Shown: positions 35,075-44,235 of the stretch, one piece after another
How positions within the stretch are numbered: position 1 is the stretch's first letter
Layout of the letters: every line of letters begins with the position of its first letter
Assembly: GCF_004168255.1 (NCBI RefSeq)
Contig: NZ_SEWG01000003.1
Span: 186,001 to 250,000 of the forward strand
Reading direction: 5' to 3'
DNA: 64,000 nucleotides
From: Mucilaginibacter terrigena
GTDB lineage: Bacteria > Bacteroidota > Bacteroidia > Sphingobacteriales > Sphingobacteriaceae
Made by a program: the position numbers and the translations under genes
Notes under the pieces: model-generated
What the model was told of the DNA's origin: nothing
Databases searched by the model: none
What the model saw: the letters and a program-made list of their open reading frames with translations, nothing else

Positions 35075-36225
35075 TATTGTTTGCTCAGGTAGTTTTTAAT
35101 AAGGTCTTCGTACTTAGGCATATTATGAAAATGCCATTTGTTTATCACTACGCCATTTTTTAACAGTATAATACCCGGATTGGATCGCACCATCGTTTTT
35201 AACGGTACACCATCGGCGTAAAATAATTCGCTTACCAGTTTATGGTCTTTAGAAAATTTTTGCGCGCTTTCGGGGGCATTTGATGTTAAGAATACAACAC
35301 GGGTGTTGTAGTTCTGGATAAGGTTGGCGGCTAAAGCGTTGATACGGTTAACGGCTTCAGAGTTAGTGTCATCAAGGTTATAAGCTACAACCCAAAGGCT
35401 ATAAAACGGGCTCGACAACAATTCCTGGTTGTAATTATTCCCCTGTGCATCCTGGATGTTGAGGTCGCGTATTTTGGGTTCAAAACCTTTTTTAACCAGC
35501 CGGCTTTCTGGGTTGCCTTGTATTTCCCAACTGGCATCTTTCCAAATGCCCGATTTAAGGTACTCCTTGTCGGTCATGGTTTTGGTTTCTTTGGATTTTT
35601 TGTTGGCAAGCTTGTAGGTGATCTCAAACTCATCAGGCACAGCACCCGATGGGGTCTTCATTTCTTCCAGGATGTTCGCGCCAATTTTATAGGGTAGAAA
35701 ATCTACCACCGGCAAAAAATTATAAGTGTACAAGCCAAAACCGATGGACACAATTGCCGCGCCGATCAGCAGGTTATCACCAGTCTTGGCATTGGCCAAC
35801 GGTTTGATTCTTTTACGGTTCACAAACAACACTAACACCAATAGCAGTAACATCAAGTCTTTAATAAACGACTGCCATGGCGTAAGCGGAATAGCATCAC
35901 CAAAACAGCCGCAGCTTTGCACCACTTTAAAGTAAGCCGAATAGAACGTAAGGAACGCAAAAAATATGATAAGCAATAACAAACCCCAAACTACCTTTAT
36001 CGCCCGCGCACCAACCAGCAGGGCAAATCCAAGTATCATTTCTAACGCGCAAAGTATAATGGCCATACTTAAGGCAAAGCCGTTTAGCCAGGTGATGTGA
36101 AACACCTCGAAGTATTCTTCCAGTTTGTACGAGAAGCCAAGCGGGTCGTTAGCCTTTATCAATCCTGAGAAAATGAATAAAAGCCCAACGGCTATCCTGC
36201 AAAACCACACCAATCCGTTCTTCAT
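35074..36225 (-). CDS. DoxX/MauE-type membrane protein with C-terminal extracytoplasmic domain (BT_3928-like)
   Basis: The N-terminal 150 residues hold four to five membrane helices of the DoxX/MauE kind, including the entry sequence RIAVGLLFIFSGLIKANDP and a CGCFG motif that resembles the disulfide-linked site of MauE. A further helix near residue 155 precedes a soluble domain of about 200 residues that resembles a thioredoxin-like fold but lacks a CxxC. It is coupled to DUF1599 upstream (4-base overlap) and aroK downstream. A role in redox or quinone-linked envelope chemistry is an inference from the family. Confidence 0.8.
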   Translation of the reverse strand: MKNGLVWFCRIAVGLLFIFSGLIKANDPLGFSYKLEEYFEVFHITWLNGFALSMAIILCALEMILGFALLVGARAIKVVWGLLLLIIFFAFLTFYSAYFKVVQSCGCFGDAIPLTPWQSFIKDLMLLLLVLVLFVNRKRIKPLANAKTGDNLLIGAAIVSIGFGLYTYNFLPVVDFLPYKIGANILEEMKTPSGAVPDEFEITYKLANKKSKETKTMTDKEYLKSGIWKDASWEIQGNPESRLVKKGFEPKIRDLNIQDAQGNNYNQELLSSPFYSLWVVAYNLDDTNSEAVNRINALAANLIQNYNTRVVFLTSNAPESAQKFSKDHKLVSELFYADGVPLKTMVRSNPGIILLKNGVVINKWHFHNMPKYEDLIKNYLSKQ

Positions 36226-36761
36226 TTTACACCAAGTTTTATCAGTGCGAACACCGCGTAGTTCAGCATATCCTGGTAGTTAGCTTTTACACCTTCGGAT
36301 GCCAGGGTTTGGCCTTTGTTATCTTCTATTTGTTTTACGCGCAGTAGTTTCATCAGAATCAGGTCGGTTAACGAGCTGATGCGCATATCGCGCCAGGCCT
36401 CGCCATAATCATGGTTTTTGGCAAACATCAATTCCTTGGTCTCGTTCACCTTGCCATCAAATATCATTTCTACCTCGGCAGCATCCAGTTCGGTAGGGGT
36501 TTCGGGGGCGCAATCCAGCTGCATCATGGCAATAACACAATAGTTTACAATGCCAATGTACTCGCCGGTGATGTCCTCGTTAACTTTCGAAACCTTTTTT
36601 TCTTCGAGGGTACGGATGCGCTGCGCTTTGATAAAGATCTGATCTGTGATGGATCCGATCCGTAAAATGCGCCAGGCGGTGCCGTAGTCGCGAGTTTTTT
36701 TGATGAAAAGGCCCCTGCAAATATTTATTACCGCTTCGTATTCTGCTGCTGTGTTGCTCAC
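36222..36761 (-). CDS. DUF1599 protein with internal duplication
   Basis: The 179 residues contain two copies of one unit: KTRDYGTAWRILRIGSITDQ near residue 23 and KNHDYGEAWRDMRISSLTDL near residue 115, each followed by a Leu/Arg-rich helix. This is the DUF1599 nucleotide-modifying-like fold, doubled in one chain. The function is not established. It is divergent from folP across a palindromic repeat and heads the operon with the DoxX-type gene and aroK. Confidence 0.85.
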   Translation of the reverse strand: MSNTAAEYEAVINICRGLFIKKTRDYGTAWRILRIGSITDQIFIKAQRIRTLEEKKVSKVNEDITGEYIGIVNYCVIAMMQLDCAPETPTELDAAEVEMIFDGKVNETKELMFAKNHDYGEAWRDMRISSLTDLILMKLLRVKQIEDNKGQTLASEGVKANYQDMLNYAVFALIKLGVK

Positions 36762-36764
36762 TTA

Positions 36765-36876
36765 GTTGTTGTAAAGTTGTAATGTTTGAAGGTTGAAATG
36801 TTATCAGCAAATAGGGTGAAAGGATTTATGTAAAGTACTTTAACTTTACAACGTTTCAACCTTACAACGTTTCAAC
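36765..36876. repeat. GTTGTAAAGTTGTAATG palindromic repeat, copy 2
   Basis: Left arm at 36765-36802 and right arm at 36842-36876 are imperfect inverted copies (GTTGAAATGTT against AACGTTTCAAC units) around a 39-base centre. It occupies the whole gap between the divergent DUF1599 and folP genes, so their promoters must lie in it. Confidence 0.72.
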
Positions 36877-36882
36877 CATCAG

Positions 36883-37740
36883 ATGGCTAAAGATACATTT
36901 TTTCAGAAAAAGGCAACCATAAATGCAGATGGTAAATTGATAGGTCTGTCTACTCCAAAAGTGATGGGCATCATCAATATTACGCCTGATTCTTTCTATG
37001 CCGAAAGCCGTAAAATAAATGCCGAAGATATACTTTTGCAAGCCGAAAAAATGCTAACCGAGGGTGCCACTTTCCTTGATTTAGGCGCCTATTCATCCCG
37101 CCCCGGCGCAACTGATATTTCTGTACAGGAAGAAACTGACCGCCTGTTGCCTGCGGTTGAAACTATCGTATCAACCTTTCCGGATGCTGTTATTTCTGTC
37201 GATACCTTTCGCGCTAAGGTTGCAGAGGCTGGTGTAAAGGCGGGTGCGCAGATCATTAATGATATCTCGGGCGGCGAACTGGACGAGGATATGTTTGCCA
37301 CCGTTGCCCGTTTGCAGGTGCCTTATATTTTAATGCACATGAAGGGCAACCCCCAAACCATGCAGCAATTGGCCAATTATGAAGACGTGTTTGCTGAGGT
37401 GTACGATTATTTCGTAAAGAAGATCTGTCAATTAAAGCAATTAGGCGTGCACGATATCATTTTAGACCCCGGCTTCGGCTTTGCCAAAAAACAACAGCAC
37501 AGCTACGCGCTGATGAGTAGGTTGCAGGAATTTAATACATTGCAATTGCCTGTGCTTGCAGGTATATCCCGCAAAAAAATGATCTATAATTTATTAGGCA
37601 CCACCGCCAACGAAGCTTTGAACGGTACAACGGCGCTCAATACCATCGCCCTGATGAAAGGGGCAAATATATTGCGCGTGCACGATGTAAAGGAAGCTGT
37701 TGAAGCGGTGAAAATTTACAGTGCCTGCACCTCATCCTGA
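36883..37740 (+). CDS. folP: Dihydropteroate synthase
   Basis: FolP condenses p-aminobenzoate with dihydropterin pyrophosphate in folate synthesis and is the sulfonamide target. Loop 1 MGIINITPDSFY and loop 2 SSRPGATDIS are intact, followed by the barrel motifs INDISGG, LMHMKGNP and LDPGFGFAKK. At 285 residues it is full length. The gene is divergent from DUF1599-DoxX-aroK, an arrangement I know from other Bacteroidota. It ends four bases from the convergent lipoprotein gene. Confidence 0.96.
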   Translation: MAKDTFFQKKATINADGKLIGLSTPKVMGIINITPDSFYAESRKINAEDILLQAEKMLTEGATFLDLGAYSSRPGATDISVQEETDRLLPAVETIVSTFPDAVISVDTFRAKVAEAGVKAGAQIINDISGGELDEDMFATVARLQVPYILMHMKGNPQTMQQLANYEDVFAEVYDYFVKKICQLKQLGVHDIILDPGFGFAKKQQHSYALMSRLQEFNTLQLPVLAGISRKKMIYNLLGTTANEALNGTTALNTIALMKGANILRVHDVKEAVEAVKIYSACTSS

Positions 37741-37744
37741 GGGA

Positions 37745-38149
37745 TTATTTTACCCGCTGGTAATCAACCGCAATATTATCAGTAATGGTTGTGCCGATGG
37801 TAAGCGTATCTCCGTGAAGGCGGATCTCTGTACCGTATTGCGTATCATCGTCGAAATAGATCCGGTTGTAAACCACGCCATCCAATGTATCTGTGTTTAA
37901 CCTGATGCTGTAACCGCCTTGCTTATTCAAAGCACCCTTTTCAAGTAGTTTATAAGTACTATCGATATTTAATTGGAGCAGGTTCATGTTACCGGGTGCA
38001 TAATGTTCGTTGATGCCTATAAGGCCTCCATAACGTCCGCGCAATTCCCAGTTGCCGGTAAACTCATTTGAAGTAACCGGGGTAGTATTATCTTTTTGGC
38101 ACGACGCAAAGGCTGTTACAATTACGATAAGTAAAATGATCTTTTTCAT
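37745..38149 (-). CDS. Small lipoprotein, tandem paralogue
   Basis: The signal peptide MKKIILLIVIVTAFASC ends in a lipobox with Cys17, so it is a lipoprotein of about 118 mature residues. The body is beta-rich with the pattern GNWELRGRYGG near its start, resembling small lipocalin-like domains. It is 13 bases from a paralogue upstream. Function unknown. Confidence 0.75.
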   Translation of the reverse strand: MKKIILLIVIVTAFASCQKDNTTPVTSNEFTGNWELRGRYGGLIGINEHYAPGNMNLLQLNIDSTYKLLEKGALNKQGGYSIRLNTDTLDGVVYNRIYFDDDTQYGTEIRLHGDTLTIGTTITDNIAVDYQRVK

Positions 38150-38162
38150 TTGCTAACAGTTT

Positions 38163-38552
38163 TTACTTAATTTTTATGTATTGATAAGTAGGCCCGTCGG
38201 CTATAGAAGTGCCGATGTAAATGGTATCGGGTTTATAGCTAAACGCGTCGCGGTAATCGGGGTTGGTAAATGTTATGGTACCATATTTAAATCCCCGCTC
38301 TTCGCCCGTAAAATTTATGCTGAACTTACCTTTAGCCGTTTCTTTGCCGTCTGAGGATTTAGTATAAGTGCTGTTGGTGTTAAACTGGTACTTGTCCCCT
38401 TTGCCCGGAGCTATCGAAACACCCGGACTAAACCCACCTGATATCGATCTTAATTCCCATGTGCCGTTAACAGATGGGATCTTTGGGTTATCGTCCTTTT
38501 TGCAGGATGCAAAACAGGCAACTACAAGCACAAACAGTAAAGTTTTTTTCAT
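38163..38552 (-). CDS. Small lipoprotein, tandem paralogue
   Basis: This 129-residue protein has the same organisation as its neighbour: signal peptide MKKTLLFVLVVACFASC with lipobox Cys17, the NGTWELRSISGG segment, and a beta-rich body ending in a short hydrophilic tail. The pair came from duplication. Both are likely anchored in the periplasm or on the cell surface. Function unknown. Confidence 0.75.
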   Translation of the reverse strand: MKKTLLFVLVVACFASCKKDDNPKIPSVNGTWELRSISGGFSPGVSIAPGKGDKYQFNTNSTYTKSSDGKETAKGKFSINFTGEERGFKYGTITFTNPDYRDAFSYKPDTIYIGTSIADGPTYQYIKIK

Positions 38553-38631
38553 TTCGACCAGTTTATAACACTATTACGCAAGTGGTTACGCGAATGCTAC
38601 AAGGATAAGTGAATATTTTGATTTGAGGCGA

Positions 38632-38746
38632 CCGGAGGCCTTATAATATTGCTCACCCGGCTGGAGCCGGGCGAGTGCAAATTGGTAACTTTATTCCACG
38701 CAGTCGCTCGCGTCTTCGCGAGTGACGACTATTATGAGGCCTCCGG
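38632..38746. repeat. Nested palindromic element with two inner hairpins
   Basis: Outer arms CCGGAGGCCTTATAAT (38632-38647) and ATTATGAGGCCTCCGG (38731-38746) match at 15 of 16 bases. Between them are two further hairpins: one CACCCGGC-type stem at 38652-38677 and one GTCGCTCGCG/CGCGAGTGAC stem at 38703-38726. It lies between the lipoprotein and GH3 genes. The fold resembles a three-way junction. Confidence 0.8.
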
Positions 38747-38757
38747 CCGCAGTAAAA

Positions 38758-40281
38758 CTAATTCACTATAAACTGCGTCATTTTTAATATCGAATCTACG
38801 TACTCGCGGTTATTGGCAAGGCGAGGTACTTTATGCTGACCGCCAATTTTTCCCTTTTCCTTCATCCAGTTAAAAAAAGTGTTTTGGGCTACCGCTTTTA
38901 CCTGCGGGCGGCGAAGCGCCATATCTTTAAAGCGCTTGGCATCGTAATCAGAGTTTACACGGCGCAGGGTTTCGTCCAGCAGGTCAACAAAGCGTTCAAA
39001 CTCGGCGGGGCGTTTTTCAAATTCAATAAGCCATTCGTGTGCGCCGCATTCGTTATCGTTAAAATAAACGGGAGCAGCAGTATAATCGCGAATAATAGCG
39101 CCGGTTTGCGAGCATGCTTCGGCAAGGGCGCGTTCGGCATTGTCTATGATCAGTTCTTCGCCAAAGGCATTAATAAAGTGCTTGGTACGGCCGGTTATCT
39201 GGATGCGATAAGGCACCAACGAAGTAAAACGAACGGTATCACCTATCATATATCGCCATAAGCCGGCGTTGGTGGTAATGATGAGCGCGTAATTTTTATC
39301 AAGCTCAACCTCGTATAGCGTAAGTGTTTTCGGGTTTTCCTCGTGCAGGTTCTCTATCGGTAAAAACTCGTAGAAGATGCCATAATCAAGCATTAACAAC
39401 AATTCGCCGGGGTTTTCTACATCCTGTATCCCAAAAAAACCTTCGGATGCATTGTAGGTTTCCAGGTAATACATATCATCATTAGGGATCAGTTTCCTGA
39501 ACTGCTCGCGATAGGGAGTGAAGTTAACCGCCCCATGAAAATACAATTCCAGGTTTGGCCAAACTTCCAGCAGGTTTTTTTTACCTGTGATTTCCAGGAT
39601 ACGCTTAAACAGCAGAATATTCCAGGTGGGCACACCGCTGATGCTGGTTACATTTACATCCTTGGTGGCATAGGCCATCTTTTCAATTTTCTCCTCAAAG
39701 TTTTCGAGCAGGGCAATGTCCAGGTGCGGGGTACGGTAAAACTCAGCCCAAACAGGCAGGTTTTTCATGATCACCGCGGATAGGTCGCCAAAAAAAGTAT
39801 CGGCATTTAACTGCCCAACCTGGTGGCTGCCGCCAAGTGTTAAACTTTTCCCGGTAAAAATGCGCGCGTTGGGCCTGTTATTAAAGTACAAGGTAAGCAT
39901 ATCCTTACCGCCCTTAAAGTGGCATTCTTCTAACGACTCCTCGCTTACGGGGATAAACTTGCTGCGGTCGCTGGTTGTGCCAGATGATTTGGCAAACCAG
40001 CGGATCTCTGACGGCCAAAGCACGTTTTGCTCGCCTTTGAGCATCCGCTCGATGTAAGGTTTTAGTGTATCGTAATTTTGGATGGGAACACGATCTTTAA
40101 ACTGTGCCAGGTTCTCGATGCTTTTATAACCGTATTGCTTGCCCCATTCGGTGTTTTCGGCACCGGCTATCAATTGCTCAAACCACTCCTCCTGTACCTC
40201 ATTCGGGTATTTCTTGAAAAGCTCTATCTGGTGGATACGCTTTTTCATGAACCAGGTAAATACGGAGTTGATTATGGTCAT
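38758..40281 (-). CDS. GH3 auxin-responsive-promoter family protein
   Basis: The 507-residue protein belongs to the GH3 acyl-acid-amido synthetase-like family, first known from plants and found in many Bacteroidota. It has the ATP/AMP-binding motif AKSSGTTSDRSKFIPVS in the first third, YNASEGFFGIQ in the middle, and a conserved C-terminal region with ITGRTKHFINAFGEELI. Enzymes of this type adenylate a carboxylate and couple it to an amine. The substrates of bacterial members are unknown. It is a single gene here. Confidence 0.88.
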   Translation of the reverse strand: MTIINSVFTWFMKKRIHQIELFKKYPNEVQEEWFEQLIAGAENTEWGKQYGYKSIENLAQFKDRVPIQNYDTLKPYIERMLKGEQNVLWPSEIRWFAKSSGTTSDRSKFIPVSEESLEECHFKGGKDMLTLYFNNRPNARIFTGKSLTLGGSHQVGQLNADTFFGDLSAVIMKNLPVWAEFYRTPHLDIALLENFEEKIEKMAYATKDVNVTSISGVPTWNILLFKRILEITGKKNLLEVWPNLELYFHGAVNFTPYREQFRKLIPNDDMYYLETYNASEGFFGIQDVENPGELLLMLDYGIFYEFLPIENLHEENPKTLTLYEVELDKNYALIITTNAGLWRYMIGDTVRFTSLVPYRIQITGRTKHFINAFGEELIIDNAERALAEACSQTGAIIRDYTAAPVYFNDNECGAHEWLIEFEKRPAEFERFVDLLDETLRRVNSDYDAKRFKDMALRRPQVKAVAQNTFFNWMKEKGKIGGQHKVPRLANNREYVDSILKMTQFIVN

Positions 40282-40286
40282 AAGTT

Positions 40287-40374
40287 AGTTGATAGTTCGT
40301 AGTTGATGGTTCATAGTTGATAGTTCGTATCTTTGGGGCTTTCTATGAACCATGAACTATCATCTATGAACAAC
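40287..40374. repeat. GTTGATAGTTCGTAG palindromic repeat
   Basis: Left arm 40287-40328 consists of units such as AGTTGATAGTTCGTAGTTG; right arm 40343-40374 of units such as CTATGAACCATGAACTATC. The two are imperfect inverted copies, and the loop carries TATCTTTG. It fills the gap between the GH3 gene and lptB. Confidence 0.72.
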
Positions 40375-40392
40375 CTACAGCCAAATATAAAG

Positions 40393-41133
40393 TTATTGCG
40401 GGAACGTTTTTCTTTTCAATACAAAGTTTGCGCCAAGGTAAACCTTACGTACCATTTCGTTTTCGGCCAGTACCTCGGGCACGCCCGATTCCAGGATCTT
40501 CCCTTCAAAAAGCAGGTAGGCACGGTCAGTAATGGATAGGGTTTCCTGTACGTTGTGGTCGGTTATCAGGATGCCGATATTGCGGTGCCTTAATTTGGCA
40601 ACCATCGCCTGGATCTCTTCAACCGCTATCGGGTCAACCCCGGCAAAAGGCTCATCCAGCAGGATAAAGTTTGGTTCGGCAGCAAGGGCGCGGGCAATTT
40701 CGGTACGGCGGCGCTCGCCACCCGATAATAAATCGCCCCGGTTACGGCGCACTTTGTGCAGGCTAAACTCATCTATCAGCTCTTCCAGCTTATCGCGCTG
40801 CTTGTCCTTGCTCATTTTGCCCATTTCCAGCACAGCCTTAATGTTATCCTCTACCGAAAGCTTACGAAAAACAGATGCTTCCTGCGCCAGGTAACCGATA
40901 CCTTTCTGTGCGCGGCGGTACATGGGGTCGCCGGTTATATCTTCATCTTCTAAAAATATTTTGCCTTCGTTGGGTTTTATCAAACCTACAATCATGTAAA
41001 ACGAGGTTGTTTTACCGGCACCATTTGGCCCAAGCAAACCCACAATTTCGCCTTGCGATACGTTGAACGTTACATCGTTTACAACGGTGCGCTGTTTATA
41101 TTTCTTTACTAAATTTTCTGCCCGTAAAATCAT
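40393..41133 (-). CDS. lptB: LPS export ABC transporter ATPase LptB
   Basis: LptB is the ATPase that powers LPS extraction from the inner membrane through LptFG and the Lpt bridge. The 246 residues show Walker A GPNGAGKT at 35-42, Q-loop [10 protein letters not shown], signature [15 protein letters not shown] and Walker [14 protein letters not shown], with LptB-specific [14 protein letters not shown]. The start at 41133 gives the family N-terminus [12 protein letters not shown]. recJ lies upstream on the same strand. Confidence 0.96.
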   Translation of the reverse strand: MILRAENLVKKYKQRTVVNDVTFNVSQGEIVGLLGPNGAGKTTSFYMIVGLIKPNEGKIFLEDEDITGDPMYRRAQKGIGYLAQEASVFRKLSVEDNIKAVLEMGKMSKDKQRDKLEELIDEFSLHKVRRNRGDLLSGGERRRTEIARALAAEPNFILLDEPFAGVDPIAVEEIQAMVAKLRHRNIGILITDHNVQETLSITDRAYLLFEGKILESGVPEVLAENEMVRKVYLGANFVLKRKTFPQ

Positions 41134-41136
41134 ATA

Positions 41137-41218
41137 GCCCCCTCTAAATCTCCCCCGATAGAGGAGAATTTTAAAATTCCTATTAAAGCCCTCCCTCTCG
41201 GGGAGGGTTTGGGTGGGG
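41137..41218. repeat. G/C-run inverted repeat, entering the end of recJ
   Basis: Left arm AGCCCCCTCTAAATCTCCCC plus CGATAGAGGA and right arm CCCTCCCTCTCGGGGAGGG plus TTTGGGTGGGGCT are imperfect inverted copies. The right arm lies inside the 3' end of recJ and encodes its final residues; the left arm abuts the lptB start. Confidence 0.75.
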
Positions 41219-42910
41219 CTTTATCCCCTTTATATTTAACTGTATGCTGCGTTGTTCGCGCCATACGTTTTCCTCAATGGTATAGCAAATATCAAAGGGC
41301 ACGCCCGGTTTTAATAAATGCAGCAGCTCGCCCTGGTTAAAGGCTATGCTGCTAAACGCTGCCGAGCCAGGCTGCATCACCAGCATTTTTACATGGTTAC
41401 TGCCCACCAAACCCGCGTTACCGCTAACATACACATTTTTGCTGAGGAAAACCGGCGACATGTTCTCGGGCCCGAAAGGTGCAAATTGAGCCAGGATCCT
41501 GAAAAATTTAGCGTCGATATCCTTCAGTTCTATCTCCGCGTCGATGCTTACTTGTTGTACCAGTTGTTCATCAGTAATGGTTGAACTCACTACTTCCTCG
41601 AATTTTTGAATAAAAGCCGGAACGTTTTCGGGATGCATGGTTAAGCCGGCCGCGTACCTGTGCCCGCCAAATTGTATCAACAGATCACTACAGCCACATA
41701 ATGCTTCGTACAGATCGTATCCTAAAACCGAGCGGGCCGAACCAGCAACATGCCCGTTCGATTGGGTAAGCACCACGGTTGGCCGGTAATATTTTTCGGT
41801 TAAGCGCGATGCCACAATACCAATAACCCCTTTATGCCAGTTCTTATTAAATACCACGGTAGATTTACGGGCTATCATCACCTCGTCGTTATCTATCATT
41901 CCCAAAGCCTCGTCGGTAATTTGCTGATCGTGGCCCTTCCGTTCGGTATTACGGATGTTGATCATGTCGCCCTTTTCTTTGGCGGCATCCTCGTGGCAGG
42001 CTATCAAAAGCTCAACAGCATGTTTGGCATCATCAATACGCCCGGCAGCATTAATGCGGGGGCCCAATAAAAACACCACATCACTTATGGTATAAGTACC
42101 TGTGCGCCCGGCAACCTGCATCAGCATTTTTACGCCTATGCATGGGTTTTCGTTTATTTTTTGCAGGCCTAAATGGGCCAGTACGCGGTTTTCGCCGGTG
42201 ATATGTACGATATCGCAGGCGATACTAATCGCTACGAGGTCAAAGTATTCGGCAACACCTTCAAACGGCAGGCCGTGTTTATCAGACCATGCCTGTATCA
42301 GCTTTAAACCGATACCGGCACCCGAAAGTTCTTTAAAAGGATAAGCGCAATCGGCGCGTTTTGGGTCGAGTACGGCTATGGCTTCAGGCAATTCCGGGCC
42401 GGGAAGGTGGTGATCGCAGATAATAAAATCTACATTGAGCGTATTGGCGTAAGCAATTTTATCAACTGATTTTATCCCGCAATCTAAGGCGATAATTAAA
42501 CTGAAGCCATTGGCCGCTGCATAATCAATGCCGGCGGTGGATATGCCGTAACCTTCTTTGTACCTGTCGGGAATGTAGTATTCTATATTTTGGTGGATCT
42601 TTTGAAAAAAGCTGTAAACCAGGGCCACGGCTGTGGTGCCATCTACATCATAATCGCCGTAAACCAAAATTTTTTCGTTTTTGGCAATGGCCTGCTCGAT
42701 GCGGTCTATGGCTTTTTCCATATCCTGCATCAGGAAAGGATCGTGCAGGTGCAAGGTAGAGGGGCGAAAGAAGTATTTGGCTTCATCAAAGGTTTTAACA
42801 CCGCGCCGCACCAACAATGCAGAAAGGACGGGATCAATGTTAAGGCCGGCAGCGAGTTCCTGTACAGTACTTGCATCTGCCGCATCTTTTAACACCCACC
42901 GTTTAATCAT
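41183..42910 (-). CDS. recJ: Single-stranded-DNA-specific exonuclease RecJ
   Basis: RecJ degrades single-stranded DNA 5' to 3' in recombination and mismatch repair. Its DHH phosphoesterase motifs are visible: [12 protein letters not shown] (motif I), DCGIKS, CDHHLP (the DHH motif), and the later GGHRYAAGL of the DHHA1 domain. At 575 residues it has the core and OB-fold length of the family. The last residues [11 protein letters not shown] are encoded by a G/C-run repeat and are probably an acquired tail. It is divergent from the tetR gene. Confidence 0.95.
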   Translation of the reverse strand: MIKRWVLKDAADASTVQELAAGLNIDPVLSALLVRRGVKTFDEAKYFFRPSTLHLHDPFLMQDMEKAIDRIEQAIAKNEKILVYGDYDVDGTTAVALVYSFFQKIHQNIEYYIPDRYKEGYGISTAGIDYAAANGFSLIIALDCGIKSVDKIAYANTLNVDFIICDHHLPGPELPEAIAVLDPKRADCAYPFKELSGAGIGLKLIQAWSDKHGLPFEGVAEYFDLVAISIACDIVHITGENRVLAHLGLQKINENPCIGVKMLMQVAGRTGTYTISDVVFLLGPRINAAGRIDDAKHAVELLIACHEDAAKEKGDMINIRNTERKGHDQQITDEALGMIDNDEVMIARKSTVVFNKNWHKGVIGIVASRLTEKYYRPTVVLTQSNGHVAGSARSVLGYDLYEALCGCSDLLIQFGGHRYAAGLTMHPENVPAFIQKFEEVVSSTITDEQLVQQVSIDAEIELKDIDAKFFRILAQFAPFGPENMSPVFLSKNVYVSGNAGLVGSNHVKMLVMQPGSAAFSSIAFNQGELLHLLKPGVPFDICYTIEENVWREQRSIQLNIKGIKPHPNPPREGGL

Positions 42911-43065
42911 AAATCTATTGCTTTTAAAAGAGTAAAGATAGCAATTCGCCTGAACCCGAATTTTCAGAATTAAGGAATTTTAAGAATTGTTTATCGCTAA
43001 ACGCAGAAGTTGGGAAATTCTTTTAATTAAAGTTCATTCATCGTAAAATAAATTTGGAAGCTGCT

Positions 43066-43083
43066 AAACTAACCAGTACGTTT
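43066..43083. promoter_or_regulatory. Putative TetR operator, upstream copy 1
   Basis: AAACTAACCAGTACGTTT fits the pattern xxACTAAyyrGTAyGTTT shared with the two sites below. It is the least symmetric of the three. Confidence 0.45.
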
Positions 43084-43087
43084 GTGT

Positions 43088-43104
43088 ACATACTAATCAG
43101 TATA
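43088..43104. promoter_or_regulatory. Putative TetR operator, upstream copy 2
   Basis: ACATACTAATCAGTATA contains the palindrome ATACT-AATC-AGTAT. It ends four bases before the tetR start, a position suited to autorepression. Confidence 0.6.
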
Positions 43105-43108
43105 AAAA

Positions 43109-43696
43109 ATGTCTAAAGCGGCCACTACCCGTACCATGATCCTGACCAAATCCTTCGAGCTTATTTATAAGCAGGGGTACCAGACTACGAGTATAGATAA
43201 TATTTTGGCTACCACCCAGGTTACCAAAGGCGCTTTCTTCTATCATTTTAAGAACAAGGATGAAATGGGACTGGCCATGATCAACGAGGTCATTTTCCCC
43301 GGGATGTACGCCAGTTTGGTAAAACCATTGTTAGACGCCAAAAGCCCGATAAACGATATCTACGAAATGATGCGGAACGTGTTATTGAAAGTGCCGTTCC
43401 TGAGGGCAAAATATGGCTGCCCTGCGGTAAATTTAATAGAGGAGATGTCGCCGCTGAATGAGGATTTTAAACAAGCATTAGTAAAACTTACCGACCAATG
43501 GCAGGCTGCTATCAAAGAAAGCATTAACCAGGGGAAAGCCACAAAAGAGATCCGCGGGGATGTTAACGCCGAATACGTGGCCTGTTTTGTGGTTGCCGGC
43601 TACAGTGGCATCCGTAATATGGGTAAGGCAATGGGCTCATCATGCTATCCAATCTATTTGCAGGAACTAAAAAACTATTTAAAGCAACTCGGGTAA
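43109..43696 (+). CDS. TetR/AcrR family transcriptional regulator
   Basis: The 195-residue protein has an N-terminal helix-turn-helix typical of TetR proteins (TTSIDNILATTQVTKGAFFYHF, residues about 25-46), followed by a variable ligand-binding helical domain. In the TetR_N region YHFKNKDEMGLAMI is the usual end. Palindromic sites of the form ACATACTAATnnGTATGT lie on both sides of the gene, so it probably represses itself and the two membrane-protein genes downstream. The ligand is unknown. Confidence 0.9.
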   Translation: MSKAATTRTMILTKSFELIYKQGYQTTSIDNILATTQVTKGAFFYHFKNKDEMGLAMINEVIFPGMYASLVKPLLDAKSPINDIYEMMRNVLLKVPFLRAKYGCPAVNLIEEMSPLNEDFKQALVKLTDQWQAAIKESINQGKATKEIRGDVNAEYVACFVVAGYSGIRNMGKAMGSSCYPIYLQELKNYLKQLG

Positions 43697-43712
43697 CAAT
43701 TTTTTTTCAGTT

Positions 43713-43736
43713 AAAACATACTAATTGGTATGTTTT
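43713..43736. promoter_or_regulatory. Putative TetR operator before the downstream membrane genes
   Basis: The 24-base site AAAACATAC-TAATTG-GTATGTTTT is a near-perfect palindrome; its core ACATACTAATTGGTATGT matches the site at 43088. It lies between tetR and the next gene. Confidence 0.65.
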
Positions 43737-43764
43737 AATTATGTTTGTTGCTGATATTATAATC

Positions 43765-44235
43765 ATGTTAAATACGCTGTTATTTTTTCATTCGATGGTT
43801 AGGTGGGCCGTACTGGGTACATTACTTTATGCCATTTACAGATCTTATAAAGGTTGTAGCGGTAAACTAACTTTTACCAAAAGCGACGATTTTGTGAGGC
43901 ACTGGACAGCCACTATCGCGCATATCCAATTAATGCTTGGTATTGTACTGTACACGCAAAGCCCTAATGCTAAGTTCACTTTACACGCCATTGGCACTGA
44001 TGGACAAATAACCCAACCATTCTTTTTCGGTGTGCTGCATTTATTGCTGATGGTATCGGCAATTGTTATCATTACTATAGGCTCGGCTATGGCCAAGCGT
44101 AAACCAACAGATAGCGGGAAGTTTAAAACGATACTGATATGGTTTGGCCTGGCGCTGTTTATTATATTTATAGCTATACCCTGGCCGTTTTCGCCACTGG
44201 CGCAAAGGCCATATTTACATTCTTTTAATTTATGA
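43765..44235 (+). CDS. Four-helix membrane protein of the tetR locus
   Basis: The preferred start at 43765 gives 156 residues (MLNTLLFFHSMVRWAVLGTL) with four membrane helices and histidines near the first and third helices, a little like small cytochrome b561-type or DUF proteins. An alternative ATG is 43741, right after the operator; the frame open to 43642 overlaps tetR and is not real. It overlaps the next gene by four bases. I do not recognise the function. Confidence 0.65.
   Translation: MLNTLLFFHSMVRWAVLGTLLYAIYRSYKGCSGKLTFTKSDDFVRHWTATIAHIQLMLGIVLYTQSPNAKFTLHAIGTDGQITQPFFFGVLHLLLMVSAIVIITIGSAMAKRKPTDSGKFKTILIWFGLALFIIFIAIPWPFSPLAQRPYLHSFNL

Noticed and set aside
40328..40335. TATCTTTG promoter box on the plus strand in the repeat before GH3
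   Set aside because: There is no plus-strand gene behind it, and the nearest TTG is 22 bases away; it is probably part of the repeat.
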